Assembly (NCBI RefSeq): GCF_004135585.1
Contig: NZ_CP035501.1
Span: 1,351,001 to 1,415,000 of the forward strand
From: Sphingosinicella sp. BN140058
GTDB taxonomy: Bacteria > Pseudomonadota > Alphaproteobacteria > Sphingomonadales > Sphingomonadaceae
DNA: 64,000 bases
Direction: 5' to 3'
This document shows, in pieces, positions 17,701 to 26,203 of the stretch (position 1 is its first letter; every line of letters begins with the position of its first letter). Below the pieces are notes generated by a model. The model had not been told where the DNA came from and did no database searches. It saw only the letters and a list, made by a program, of their open reading frames with translations. The position numbers and the translations under genes are program-made.

Positions 17701-17860
17701 GGCTGATCGCGACGCTGACGACGGGGAATTCCACGTCCGGCATCGCATTGATGTCCATCCGCATGAAGCTGATCAGGCCGGCCAGCGTCAGTGCGACGAA
17801 CAGCACGATCGGAGGGATCGGGTTCCGGATCGACCAGGCGGAGATGTTGCGGAAGTTCAT
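14780..17860 (-). CDS. RND-family efflux permease (HAE1/AcrB type)
   Basis: 1026 residues, the standard twelve-helix RND size. N-terminal helix (SIRNPIPPIVLFVALTLAGL), first porter loop with DINAMPDVEFPVVSV, then the helical bundle with LVAGVLVDDAIVEIENIVRH, where the adjacent Asp pair of helix 4 forms the proton relay. A second half repeats the fold and ends in helices such as PVYIGLLMLLGIVCKNSILLVDFALEE. It forms an inner-membrane trimer driven by proton motive force. Twelve bp downstream of its adaptor gene; no outer-membrane factor follows, so a TolC-like partner must be encoded elsewhere. Substrate unknown. Confidence 0.95.
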   Translation of the reverse strand: MNFRNISAWSIRNPIPPIVLFVALTLAGLISFMRMDINAMPDVEFPVVSVAISQPGAAPTELETQVTQRVEAAVRGVNGVDEITSFVGEGYSRTVIQFDIGTPVDRAVNDARNAVSQIRSELPEGILEPQVTRQDVASGGPIAYISAEATDMSLEELSWYVDNTVAKRLLSIPGMANVGRGGGVSREIRVILDPAKMQAQGVTAAQVNAQLRQTNLNAAGGRAEIAGSEQAVRVLGNAADAYALGETQISVGAGRTVKLSDIAVVRDLYAEQRSLAMMDGKQVLSFGVEKAKGSSDVTVYNAVKEELKKLEQESGKVHFTELFTSVKYTNEQYTSAMEAMVEGAVLAVLVVLIFLRDWRATIISALAIPMSAIPAFWFMDMLGFTLNTISLLALSLVAGVLVDDAIVEIENIVRHMRMGKSAYQASIDAADEIGLAVLATTMAIVAVFLPVGLMPGLSGQIFKQFGLTVVIAVLMSLAVARLITPMIAAYFLKSHGQQSHGENWLMDRYMGLLRLSLRHRWKTALCGLLAFVATIFAFGSLPTEFQPTTNSDFSQVRIEMVPGSTVQQTQAVTERVAAMLRRQPEVEKAFSDINPTAGTIYLTLRKEREKSSVEFERSMAPHLNEIADARVTFASQSGGGSGRDLTIALGGDDPAVLTETANKIIAEMSALPEVVAPRVNGDVQRPEITIKPRLDLAADLGVTTSALSQTIRIATLGEIDQNSAKFSLSDRQIPIRVALEEGSRKSLGTIQNLPVPTSRGGTVPLKLVADISFGAGPTELRRYNQVRRTMIGADLAPGLVTSQAMKKIEALPTMSNLPQGVRRLTMGDSKFEQEMITNFMIAVLSGVFMVFAVLVLLYKRILPPFVNMGSLLLAPLGGALALHLSGMAMSMPVYIGLLMLLGIVCKNSILLVDFALEEMDRGVDKWTAIMEAGHKRAQPIVMTTVAMVAGMVPTAVSLNGDAAWRAPMGVTVIGGLILSTILTLVIVPACFSLAVGFEQRLGPKLRRIFTNGGEDGHPVSATQPAE

Positions 17861-17872
17861 CGATCGCAGCCC

Positions 17873-19090
17873 TTATTTGGCGGTCGCGCGGACGGGGACG
17901 ACCTTCTGGCCCGGATTGAGGAACGCGCCCGCCGAAAGCACGACCCGCTCGTTGCCGTTCAGCCCCGACAGGATGGCGACACCCTGATCGGAGACTTCGC
18001 CGACCTGGACGTTGCGGCGCAGGATCTGGTTCTTCTGATCGACCAGGAAGACGTAATTGCCCTTGGCATCGCTCTGCACGGCGCTTTCCGGGAGCAGCGG
18101 CGCATCGACGGCACCGGCCTGGATCGCTGCGGTGGCGAAGCCGCCCGGCCGCAGCAGATCGTTATACGGCACGGCGATTCGCGCATCGCCCTGGCGGGTC
18201 TGCGGATCGATGATCGGCGACACCTGCCAGACGCGCCCGGCGAAACTTTGCGGAGTGCCGACCGGAGTCACGGTGGCGGGCACACCCGGCCGCAGCCGGC
18301 CGAGATCTTCCTGGCTGAGCCGGGCGAGCAGCTCCATCTCGCCGCCCTGAGCGATCCGGAACAGAGCGCCCGAGCCGCTGCTCACGACCTGACCCGCTTC
18401 GACGTTGCGGTCGAGGACCAATCCGGCGGCCGGTGCGCGAACGTCGAGGCGGCCGATGCGGGCGCGAGTCGCGCCGAGCTGCGCCTGCGCGACCCGGACG
18501 CGGGCATTGGCGGCATCGCGGGTTGCGGTCCGCCGCTCGACGTCGGCTTTGGAGATGAAGCCACGGCCGACCAGCGACTGGGCGCGCTCGAGCTCCTGCT
18601 GGGCCAGACGCGCGTCGGCGCGGGCGACCTCGATCGAGGCGGCGAGCTGCTGCGCTTCCTGCGACTGAACCGAACGCTCGATGATCGCGAGCGTCTGCCC
18701 GGCACCGACCCATTGGCCCGGCTCGACCAGCACGCGGGTGACCATGCCGCCTTCGCCGGCAACCCCGACCGGCATGTCACGCCGCGCCGCAAGCGTGCCG
18801 GTGGCGGTGATCATCCGCGCGACCTGCTGACGGCCCGGAACGACGACGCTGACGCGCGGCACCTGACCATCCTTGCCTCCGGCAGTTGCCGCCGCCTTGT
18901 CCGCGCCGGCCTTGTCGCCGCCGCTCTTGCCGAACGCGAAATAGGCGCCGGCGAGAACGACCAGCGCGAGGACTACGGCAAGGATGATGTTGCGACGCTT
19001 GCGCCGCCGGGCCAGCGCCGCGTCGTCAAGCGTTTCGACTTCGAGCGCGTTGCTGCTCCATTTTCCCTGCTGCACGTTCATGACTTCCAT
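17873..19090 (-). CDS. RND efflux periplasmic adaptor (membrane fusion protein)
   Basis: 405 residues from ATG 19090 (GGGGA just upstream; ATG 19081 is possible). A short cytoplasmic tail with RRRKRR precedes a membrane anchor (IILAVVLALVVLAGAYFAF), then the barrel-sandwich half GEGGMVTRVLVEPGQWVGAGQTLAIIE, a coiled-coil hairpin of about 75 residues (AQQLAASIEVARADARLAQQ onward), the second lipoyl half LDVRAPAAGLVLDRNVEAGQ, and a beta-barrel. It bridges the RND pump to an outer-membrane channel. First gene of the pair. Confidence 0.94.
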   Translation of the reverse strand: MEVMNVQQGKWSSNALEVETLDDAALARRRKRRNIILAVVLALVVLAGAYFAFGKSGGDKAGADKAAATAGGKDGQVPRVSVVVPGRQQVARMITATGTLAARRDMPVGVAGEGGMVTRVLVEPGQWVGAGQTLAIIERSVQSQEAQQLAASIEVARADARLAQQELERAQSLVGRGFISKADVERRTATRDAANARVRVAQAQLGATRARIGRLDVRAPAAGLVLDRNVEAGQVVSSGSGALFRIAQGGEMELLARLSQEDLGRLRPGVPATVTPVGTPQSFAGRVWQVSPIIDPQTRQGDARIAVPYNDLLRPGGFATAAIQAGAVDAPLLPESAVQSDAKGNYVFLVDQKNQILRRNVQVGEVSDQGVAILSGLNGNERVVLSAGAFLNPGQKVVPVRATAK

Positions 19091-19132
19091 TGTTCCCCAC
19101 ACCGCCTGCGGCTCGGCCATGCTCCGGCTACT

Positions 19133-19161
19133 GTGTTAGCCGAATAAATCACCTGCCTCAA
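19133..19161 (-). promoter_or_regulatory. Sigma70-like promoter of the RND operon
   Basis: Read on the minus strand: TTGAGG (19161-19156), 17-bp spacer, TAACAC (19138-19133). Transcription would begin near 19126, about 36 nt before the adaptor ATG. No repressor gene is adjacent. Confidence 0.45.
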
Positions 19162-19193
19162 GCCCAAAGTGCCGCGATCGCCCCCGATGCGAC

Positions 19194-19218
19194 GGAACCG
19201 GTCTGTACCGTTTTTGTT
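19194..19218 (+). promoter_or_regulatory. EcfG-like promoter of GlsB gene 1
   Basis: GGAAC at 19194-19198, then 16 bp, then TGTT at 19215-19218 (consensus CGTT; three of four). It lies about 65 nt before the ATG of the GlsB/YeaQ protein at 19284, a class often under general stress control. Confidence 0.5.
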
Positions 19219-19283
19219 GGAGCAAGGCCATTGCGGATATATCCACTTCAGCGGCTGAGCAATAAACGGTAAGGGAGGAACAG

Positions 19284-19553
19284 ATGAACTTGATGGCCGA
19301 CTATGGCTTCATCGGCTGGATCATCATCGGCGCCATCGCCGGAATCATCGCCAAGGCTGTCGTGCCGGGCCGGGAACCGGGCGGTTGCATCGTCACCATC
19401 CTGCTCGGCGTCGCCGGCGCGTTGGTCGCGGGCTTTCTCGGCAATGCGCTCGGTTGGTATCGGCCCGGCGAGGGCGCCGGCTTCATAGCCGCGATCGTCG
19501 GTGCGATCCTGATCCTGTTCGTCTGGAAGCTGATCTCCGGCCGCCGCGCCTGA
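19284..19553 (+). CDS. GlsB/YeaQ/YmgE family stress membrane protein
   Basis: 89 residues behind a strong ribosome site (AAGGGAGGA). Three membrane segments: FIGWIIIGAIAGIIAKAVVP, then GCIVTILLGVAGALVAGFLGN, and FIAAIVGAILILFVWKLI. The glycine-zipper-like helices and PGREPGG loop are characteristic of this family, formerly called transglycosylase-associated proteins, which accumulate under acid, osmotic or general stress. No enzymatic residues. Probably a single-gene transcript; a second, divergent-type paralogue lies at 25230. Confidence 0.92.
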   Translation: MNLMADYGFIGWIIIGAIAGIIAKAVVPGREPGGCIVTILLGVAGALVAGFLGNALGWYRPGEGAGFIAAIVGAILILFVWKLISGRRA

Positions 19554-19622
19554 TCTGCCCAATCGCCGGCGGCCACCGCCGCCGGCAAACGCTTCTCTGA
19601 AGTGCCGCCTCGACCGGAAACG

Positions 19623-20416
19623 TCAGCGGCGGGTCGCCGCCTTCATGTCGGCAACGAAGCCGCGTACGGCATCGGCCTCCGCGCCGGGATGCTCGGCGAT
19701 CAGCCGGACGATCGCCGACCCCGAAATCACGCCGGCGGCACCGGCGTCGAGCGCCGCGGCGACATGATCCGGCCGGGAGATGCCGAAGCCGAACACCGGC
19801 GGCGGCGCACCGAACGCCTTGAGGGTGCCGAGCAATTGCGAATGGCCGAAGCGCACCTCCTCGTCGGCGCCGGTCACCCCGGCGCGGGCGACGCAATAGG
19901 TATAGCCCTCCCCTTCCGCGGCGAGGCGGCGGAGCGTCGCCTCCGGGGTATTCGGCGCCGCGATCAGCACCGGCGCGACCGCAGCGGCGCGCGCCGCCCG
20001 GAGATAGGGCGGCGCCTCGAAGACCGGCACGTCCGCAACGAGGACGCTGTCGACCCCCGCCGCCTGCGCCGCTGCGTAGAAAGCCTCTCGGCCACGCGCG
20101 ACGACGATGTTGGCGTAGGTGAGCAGGCCGACCGGAACGTCGGGGTGACGCACGCGGAAATCGCGCAGCAGATCGAAGCAGTCGGCCGGTGTGAGGCCGC
20201 GGCCGAGCGCCCGCACCGCCGCCGCCTGGATCACCGGCCCGTCCGCCACCGGATCGGAGAAGGGAATGCCGACTTCGAGCATGTCGGCGCCGCCTTCGAC
20301 CAGCGCGTCGAGCATGTCGGCGCTGGTCGCGAGATCCGGATCACCGAGCATCACGAACGCGCCGAACGCGCCTTCGCCGCGCGGCGCCAGACGGCGGAAC
20401 ATCGCATCGTAGCGAT

Positions 20417-20420
<4 letters not shown>
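19623..20420 (-). CDS. trpA: Tryptophan synthase alpha chain
   Basis: 265 residues. Cleaves indole-3-glycerol phosphate to indole, channelled to TrpB. Catalytic Glu49 and Asp60 both sit at their standard positions in [30 protein letters not shown] and GVISGSAIV bind the phosphate. Its start overlaps the trpB stop by 4 nt (ATGA), so it is last in trpD-trpCF-trpB-trpA. No clear T-run terminator follows, only an 8-bp GC-rich hairpin (19565-19586) in the gap. Confidence 0.97.
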
Positions 20421-21588
<1,168 letters not shown>

Positions 21589-21589
<1 letters not shown>

Positions 21590-22995
21590 CAACACGAGAC
21601 GATTTCCTTCCTGACCGGCAGCCGCAGGCCCTCGAAGAAGGCGTGAAGCTTGGCCGGATCCTTCCTGCCGGGCGTCGTTTCGACGCCAGAGGCGATATCG
21701 AGAGCATAAGCGCCGACCTTCGCGGCGGCAGCGGCATTGTCGGGGCCGAGGCCGCCGGCAAGGATTCCTTCGGCAAGGTCGCCACGACCGGCGAGCAGCG
21801 CCCAGTCGAACGCGGTACCGGTTCCGCCCGATTGCCCGTTTTTGCCGGTGTCGAACAGGGTGCGGTCGGCGCCCGGCCGCTGCGCCGGTACCTCTCCTTC
21901 CACCGAAGCCGCAGCCCAGATCTCGATCCCGTCCGGCAGATGGGCGCGGAGGGCGCGGATGTAGGAAGCGTCTTCCTGGCCGTGGAGCTGAACGGCATGG
22001 AGGCCGAGCGAATGCGCGGCCTGGGCAACCTGCAGCACCTTCTCGTTGCGAAACACGCCGACAAGGGGAAGTCCGGGGATTGCGGCGGCGATCTCCCGCG
22101 CCCGATCGACCGTCACGGCGCGGGGCGTTCCCGGCACCATGATCACCCCGGCGAACGACGCGCCCTCACCTGCCGCCACCGCGGCATCCCGGGGATCGGT
22201 GAGCCCGCACACCTTGACCCGGCCATAGGCCAGCGCACGCGCGGCGAGCCCAGGATCGGACGCCGACATCAGCGAGGACCCGACCAGAAAGGCATCCGCG
22301 TGAGGGGCGAGGCGGGCGACGTCGGCCCGGCTCTCGATGCCCGATTCGGCGATCAGGATCCGATCGGCCGGAACCAGCGGCGCGAGGTGTTCGGTCACCG
22401 CCAGATCGACCTTCAGGGTCTTGAGCTGGCGATTGTTGATGCCGATGATCTCGGCGCCGAGCGCAATCGCCCGTCGGACTTCCTCTTCGGTGTGGGTCTC
22501 GACGAGGGCGTCCATGCCGAGCCCCCGCGCCTCCGCGATCACCGCGGCGGCTTCATCGTCCTCGAGCACGGAGAGCATGACCAGCACCGCATCGGCGCCG
22601 TGCAGGCGGGCTTCGGGGACCTGGCGCGGATCGACGACGAAGTCTTTGGCCAGGATCGGTCCGTCGAACACGGCCCGGACCGCTTCGAGGTCGGCGTAGG
22701 AGCCGCCGAAATAGGGCGTGTCGACGAGAACGCTGATCGCGTCTGCGGCACCGGAATAGGCCTTGGCGATCGCCGCCGGATCGACACCTTCGCGAATGAT
22801 GCCCTTGGTCGGCGAAGCGCGCTTCACCTCCATGACGAAGCGCGCGCCCGGTGCCGACAGTGCCGCCTTGAGGCTGCGGCGGGTCGGTTCCGCCCGGCCG
22901 CGCAGATCCTCGATCGCGATATCGGCGAGCCGCGCGCCGACGTCGATCCGTTTGCGGGCGACGATCTCGCCCAGCACGCCGCCCGGATCAATCAT
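21589..22995 (-). CDS. trpCF: Fused indole-3-glycerol-phosphate synthase / phosphoribosylanthranilate isomerase
   Basis: 468 residues containing two complete enzymes. TrpC occupies about 1-256: [15 protein letters not shown] (catalytic Lys), [39 protein letters not shown]. TrpF occupies about 258-468: [12 protein letters not shown] with the catalytic Cys, [19 protein letters not shown] and the catalytic Asp in ALDIASGVE. Fusion of the two is the gammaproteobacterial arrangement; alphaproteobacteria usually encode them separately. Overlaps trpD by 4 nt (ATGA) and trpB by 1 nt, consistent with one polycistronic message. Confidence 0.96.
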
Positions 22996-24071
22996 TGGCT
23001 GATACCGTCATTCGTGGCCTCTACATAAAGTTCGAGACGGCGGTGCGCCGCCCCCGATCGGAGCGCATCCATTGCCATTGCCAGTCCCTCGCGCAGGGTG
23101 CCGGCGAGGCCCGCCGTGAACAACAGGGCGCCGGCATTGAGCGCGACCACTTCGGCTTCGGCGGGTTCGCCCCGGCCCTGGAGCAAGGCCTTGAGGCGAA
23201 GGGCATTCTCTTCGGGCGCGCCGCCCTTGAGCGCGTCGAGCGGGCGACGGCGGAGGCCGGCATCCTCGGGCCCGAACGTGAGATGCTCGAGCTGTCGGCC
23301 GGTTACCCGCACCGCTTCGGTGCGCCCGTGCAGCGCCACTTCGTCCAGCCCGGCGCCATGCACGACCAGGGCACGCTCGACGCCGAGGGCGCGCAGGGTC
23401 TTGGCCACCGGCTCGACCAGCTTCGGCTCGGCGACCCCGAGCAACTGCACCTGCGGCTCGGCCGGGTTCAGGCAGGGCCCGAGCACGTTCATGATCGTGC
23501 GCACCTTGAGCGCGCGGCGGACCGGCCCGGCGTGACGCAGGCCGGGATGGTAGCGGGGCGCGAACAGGAAGCAGAAGCCGGCCGCATCGAGCGCCTGCCG
23601 CGACACCTCCGCCGAAACGTCGATGCGGGCGCCAAGCTGCTCGAGCACGTCGGCCGAGCCGCATCTGGAGGTGACCGAACGATTGCCGTGCTTGGCGACC
23701 GGCAACCCGGCCGCCGCTGCCGCGAGCCCCGCCGCCGTCGAGACGTTGATCGATCCGGAGCCGTCGCCGCCGGTGCCGCAGCTGTCGGCAAACAGGTAAT
23801 CAGGGCGCTCGAACGGCGCGTCTGCGGCGCGAAGGGCGCGGGCGGCGCCGGTCAGTTCCTCGGCGGTCTCGCCCTTCAGTTTCAATGCGATCAGCATCGC
23901 GGCGATCGAGGGTTCGGCGAGGCTGCCTTCGACCAAAGCGGCAAAAAGCTGCTCGGCCGCGCGCTCGGTCAGCGATCGTCCGGCGAAGAGACTTGCGAGC
24001 GCCGTTTCGACACTCTGCTCGATATCCTCTTCGGCCGGATCGGCGAGGGTGAGATGTTCAGGGCGAAGCAT
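22992..24071 (-). CDS. trpD: Anthranilate phosphoribosyltransferase
   Basis: 359 residues from ATG 24071, with AGGA 9 nt upstream; an in-frame ATG at 24089 lies directly against the attenuator T-run and lacks a ribosome site. Glycosyl-transferase family 3 core: DSCGTGGDGSGSINVSTAA (PRPP loop), KHGNRSVTSRCGSADVLEQLG, and RTIMNVLGPCLNP. Transfers phosphoribose to anthranilate. It is the first structural gene after the trp leader; trpE and trpG are not present in the window, so anthranilate must come from genes elsewhere. Confidence 0.96.
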   Translation of the reverse strand: MLRPEHLTLADPAEEDIEQSVETALASLFAGRSLTERAAEQLFAALVEGSLAEPSIAAMLIALKLKGETAEELTGAARALRAADAPFERPDYLFADSCGTGGDGSGSINVSTAAGLAAAAAGLPVAKHGNRSVTSRCGSADVLEQLGARIDVSAEVSRQALDAAGFCFLFAPRYHPGLRHAGPVRRALKVRTIMNVLGPCLNPAEPQVQLLGVAEPKLVEPVAKTLRALGVERALVVHGAGLDEVALHGRTEAVRVTGRQLEHLTFGPEDAGLRRRPLDALKGGAPEENALRLKALLQGRGEPAEAEVVALNAGALLFTAGLAGTLREGLAMAMDALRSGAAHRRLELYVEATNDGISQ

Positions 24072-24094
24072 GACGATGATCCTGGGCATGCGCG

Positions 24095-24127
24095 TAAAAA
24101 GAAAGGCCCGCCGGTTGGGCGGGCCTT
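24095..24127 (-). terminator. trp operon attenuator hairpin
   Basis: On the minus strand AAGGCCCGCC pairs with GGCGGGCCTT (10 bp perfect stem at 24103-24127) followed by TTTCTTTTT. It lies between the leader peptide and trpD, so it terminates before the structural genes. The competing antiterminator could use GGGCGG inside the leader frame (24178-24183) pairing with CCGCCC of the hairpin's first arm. Confidence 0.85.
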
Positions 24128-24146
24128 GCTTGGGAGATCCGGATGG

Positions 24147-24233
24147 TCAGATCCGTTTCACCATCGATGCACGCGCGCCGCCCGACGAGGGAATATCCCA
24201 CCACCAGCGCCAGGCAAAGGAGATCGTCTGCAT
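24147..24233 (-). CDS. trpL: trp operon leader peptide
   Basis: 28 codons from ATG 24233 (ATG 24239 also in frame) to TGA. The peptide starts MQTISFAWRWWWDIPSS: four Trp codons, three of them consecutive, in five positions. Ribosome stalling here when charged tRNA-Trp is scarce would prevent the downstream terminator (24095-24127) from forming. AGGCCTGATG just before the start supplies a ribosome site. Placement before trpD and the Trp cluster leave little doubt about its role. A TTGACG -35-like hexamer lies at 24277-24272. Confidence 0.92.
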   Translation of the reverse strand: MQTISFAWRWWWDIPSSGGARASMVKRI

Positions 24234-24398
24234 CGACATCAGGCCGTTCAAGTCGCCGCTAAACGCCGCCTCGTCAACCGCCTTTTTCGTTGGACCGCGG
24301 AATTCGCGCGCCGGGCCGTTCAGAAACGATGCAGGGGCAACATCGTTAAGGACGGATCGGGTCCGAAACGGCGGGCCGTCCATTTGGGAGTAGATTTG

Positions 24399-25118
24399 AT
24401 GATGCGGCAGATGAGGATGGCGTCGGCTCTGGCGTTGGCGGCAGCGCCGATCGCGGCGGCCCACGGCCAGGCGACGTTGCCGGTGCAGACGATCAACGGC
24501 ACCAGGCTCGACGTCGTCGCCACCGGCGAGGTCACCCGCGTGCCCGACGTCGCCCGGATCAGCACCGGGGTGATCACCACCGCACCGAGCGCCACCGCAG
24601 CGCTGGAGCAGAACAACGTCCAGATGCGCAAGGTTCGCGACGCGTTGCGCAAGGCGGGGATCGCCGACAAGGATGTCCAGACCAGCGCGATCAACCTGTT
24701 TCCCGAATATCGGCAGGACGACCGCACCGGCGGCAACCCGCAACTGGTCGGCTATCGCGCCCAGAACGAGGTCACGGTGACCTTCCGCGACATCGCCAAT
24801 ACCGGCCGGATCCTTGACGCTCTGGTCGCGCAGGGTGCGAACCAGATCAATGGACCGACGCTGTCGATCGACAAGCCCGAAGCGGCGCTCGACGAAGCGC
24901 GGACCCAGGCACTGGCCAATGCGCGAAGCCGCGCCGAGCTCTATGCCCGCGCCACCGGCAAGCGGGTCGGCAAGATCCTGGCGATCAGCGAGAGCGGCGG
25001 CGGCGCTCCGGGGCCGATCATCGTCCGCGGCTTCGCGGCGCGGGCCGAAGCGGCCAAGATCGACGCGGGCGAACAGGCGCTGAGCGTCAGCCTTAACGTG
25101 ACCTTCGAGCTGGAATGA
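24399..25118 (+). CDS. SIMPL domain (DUF541/YggE-like) exported protein
   Basis: 239 residues from ATG 24399 behind GGGAG; frames extending further upstream are antisense to trpD. Signal peptide MRMASALALAAAPIAAAHGQ. The mature protein shows the SIMPL pattern: LDVVATGEVTRVPDVARISTGV, then NVQMRKVRDALRKAGIADKDVQTSAINLFPEY, YRAQNEVTVTFRDI, and a C-terminal SVSLNVTFELE strand. SIMPL proteins are periplasmic oligomers of uncertain function linked to oxidative stress. Divergent from trpL (165 bp between starts). Confidence 0.92.
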   Translation: MMRQMRMASALALAAAPIAAAHGQATLPVQTINGTRLDVVATGEVTRVPDVARISTGVITTAPSATAALEQNNVQMRKVRDALRKAGIADKDVQTSAINLFPEYRQDDRTGGNPQLVGYRAQNEVTVTFRDIANTGRILDALVAQGANQINGPTLSIDKPEAALDEARTQALANARSRAELYARATGKRVGKILAISESGGGAPGPIIVRGFAARAEAAKIDAGEQALSVSLNVTFELE

Positions 25119-25170
25119 AATCGCCGGCCCAGCGGGCCGGCCTCCCTTGCAGCCGATGCGGGGCATAAGG

Positions 25171-25210
25171 AAAGAGCCGCCCGGATCGCTCCGGACGGCT
25201 CTTTCTTTTC
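25171..25210. terminator. Terminator between SIMPL gene and GlsB gene 2
   Basis: AAAGAGCCG-c-CCGGA pairs with TCCGG-a-CGGCTCTTT around TCGC, followed by CTTTTC on the plus strand and with purines on the other side. It separates two convergent genes and may work in both directions. Confidence 0.8.
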
Positions 25211-25229
25211 AGATCCGAAGCGGCCGCGC

Positions 25230-25493
25230 TTAGCGCAGGCTGCGACGGGTGAAGAGGTTGACGATCGCGAGCAGAATGATCGCGCCGAGAAGCGAAACGA
25301 TGAACGAGGTAACGCTCAGTCCGTTATTGATGTCTCCACGGCCGAAAAGCAGTCCGCCGAGGAAAGCGCCGACAATACCGACTACGACATTGAGCAGGAT
25401 GCCCTGCTGCGCGTCGCGGCGCATGATGATGCTCGCAAGCCAGCCGATGATGCCGCCGATGACGAGCCATACGATAATCGAAATGGGATCCAT
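25230..25493 (-). CDS. GlsB/YeaQ/YmgE family stress membrane protein
   Basis: 87 residues, ribosome site AGGAGGG. Three predicted membrane helices: ISIIVWLVIGGIIGWLASII, then ILLNVVVGIVGAFLGGLLFG, and FIVSLLGAIILLAIVNLF, with the family MRRDAQQGI loop between the first two. Paralogue of the protein at 19284 but clearly diverged. Probably responds to general stress through the EcfG-like promoter at 25553-25577. Confidence 0.92.
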   Translation of the reverse strand: MDPISIIVWLVIGGIIGWLASIIMRRDAQQGILLNVVVGIVGAFLGGLLFGRGDINNGLSVTSFIVSLLGAIILLAIVNLFTRRSLR

Positions 25494-25738
25494 ACTTCCC
25501 TCCTGTTACTAGCCGGACGAACCGGGCAGTTCATCCGACGGACTGAAGGTAAGACGCTTGATTGGCCGTCTTGTTCCTGCCCATCTGTTATGGGTGCGGT
25601 ACAAATCCCCGCCTTTCTACCATGCAGAGACAGGTTTCCCGTTGCCGCTCAACGGCTTGGTGGGCCTGGAAGGCAAGGCCGACCTGTACTTCGCGCCGCC
25701 GGTACCCAATATGGCATTCCCCCCGTTCGGAGTCCCCC
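25494..25738. other. Divergent intergenic region
   Basis: 245 bp between GlsB gene 2 (minus) and the exported protein at 25739 (plus). It contains the EcfG-like promoter for the former; I see no convincing promoter for the latter. Confidence 0.5.
25553..25577 (-). promoter_or_regulatory. EcfG-like promoter of GlsB gene 2
   Basis: On the minus strand GGAAC (25577-25573), 16 bp, CGTC (25556-25553; consensus CGTT). It lies about 60 nt before the ATG at 25493, the same geometry as in front of the other GlsB gene. Confidence 0.5.
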
Positions 25739-26179
25739 ATGCGTCATCTCGTCATGATCGCGGCCACCGCCGCTCTGCTCTGTGCTTCAACCGCGCCCGC
25801 TGCCGAAAAGGTCGGCAAGCGGACCGACGCTCCGGAGCAGCTCTTCGCCGGCATCGGCGAGGGAACGTCGGACGCGGAGCTCGCCCGCGAGGTGGAGGCG
25901 GCCTCCGCGCATCCGCTCGGCACCCTGGAAAACCCGGTGCGGGTCGGCGGCCCGGAAGGCGAGCGCGCCTATCTTGCCCGGCTGCGCTGCGCCGACGGGA
26001 AGCCGCCGCAGGCGTTCGATCGCAAGAGCGGCAGCGTCGGCGCTTTCGGCTCCGTCGTCGGTCTCTACACGCTCGATTGCGGCGCCGCGGCGCCCGGGCG
26101 CAGCCAGATCGCGATGGACATGTATCACGAGGAGCATCGCGAGGAGCGGGCGCCGGCGGGGTTCACGATCACGCGCTAG
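25739..26179 (+). CDS. Exported protein of unknown function
   Basis: 146 residues from ATG 25739; the frame is open further upstream, but only this start yields a signal peptide (HLVMIAATAALLCASTAPAA). The mature part contains AHPLGTLENPVRVGGPEGERAYLARLRCADG, then GSVVGLYTLDCG and MDMYHEEHREERAPAGF. This layout is recurrent among sphingomonad exported proteins as far as I can recall, but no function is known to me. Two Cys could form a disulfide. Followed 24 bp later by an MBL-fold hydrolase, possibly one transcript. Confidence 0.8.
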   Translation: MRHLVMIAATAALLCASTAPAAEKVGKRTDAPEQLFAGIGEGTSDAELAREVEAASAHPLGTLENPVRVGGPEGERAYLARLRCADGKPPQAFDRKSGSVGAFGSVVGLYTLDCGAAAPGRSQIAMDMYHEEHREERAPAGFTITR

Positions 26180-26203
26180 CTTGCGCCGCCTTCCGGGCCG
26201 GCT

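Noticed and set aside
14810..19147. 1445-codon open frame on the plus strand
   Set aside because: Antisense to the RND permease and adaptor. The translation is dominated by Arg, Asp, His and Gly with no domain pattern, as expected for the shadow of a GC-rich gene.
22995..24398. Upstream extension of the SIMPL gene reading through trpD antisense
   Set aside because: The real gene begins at 24399 with ribosome site and signal peptide; the extension is antisense to trpD and the leader.
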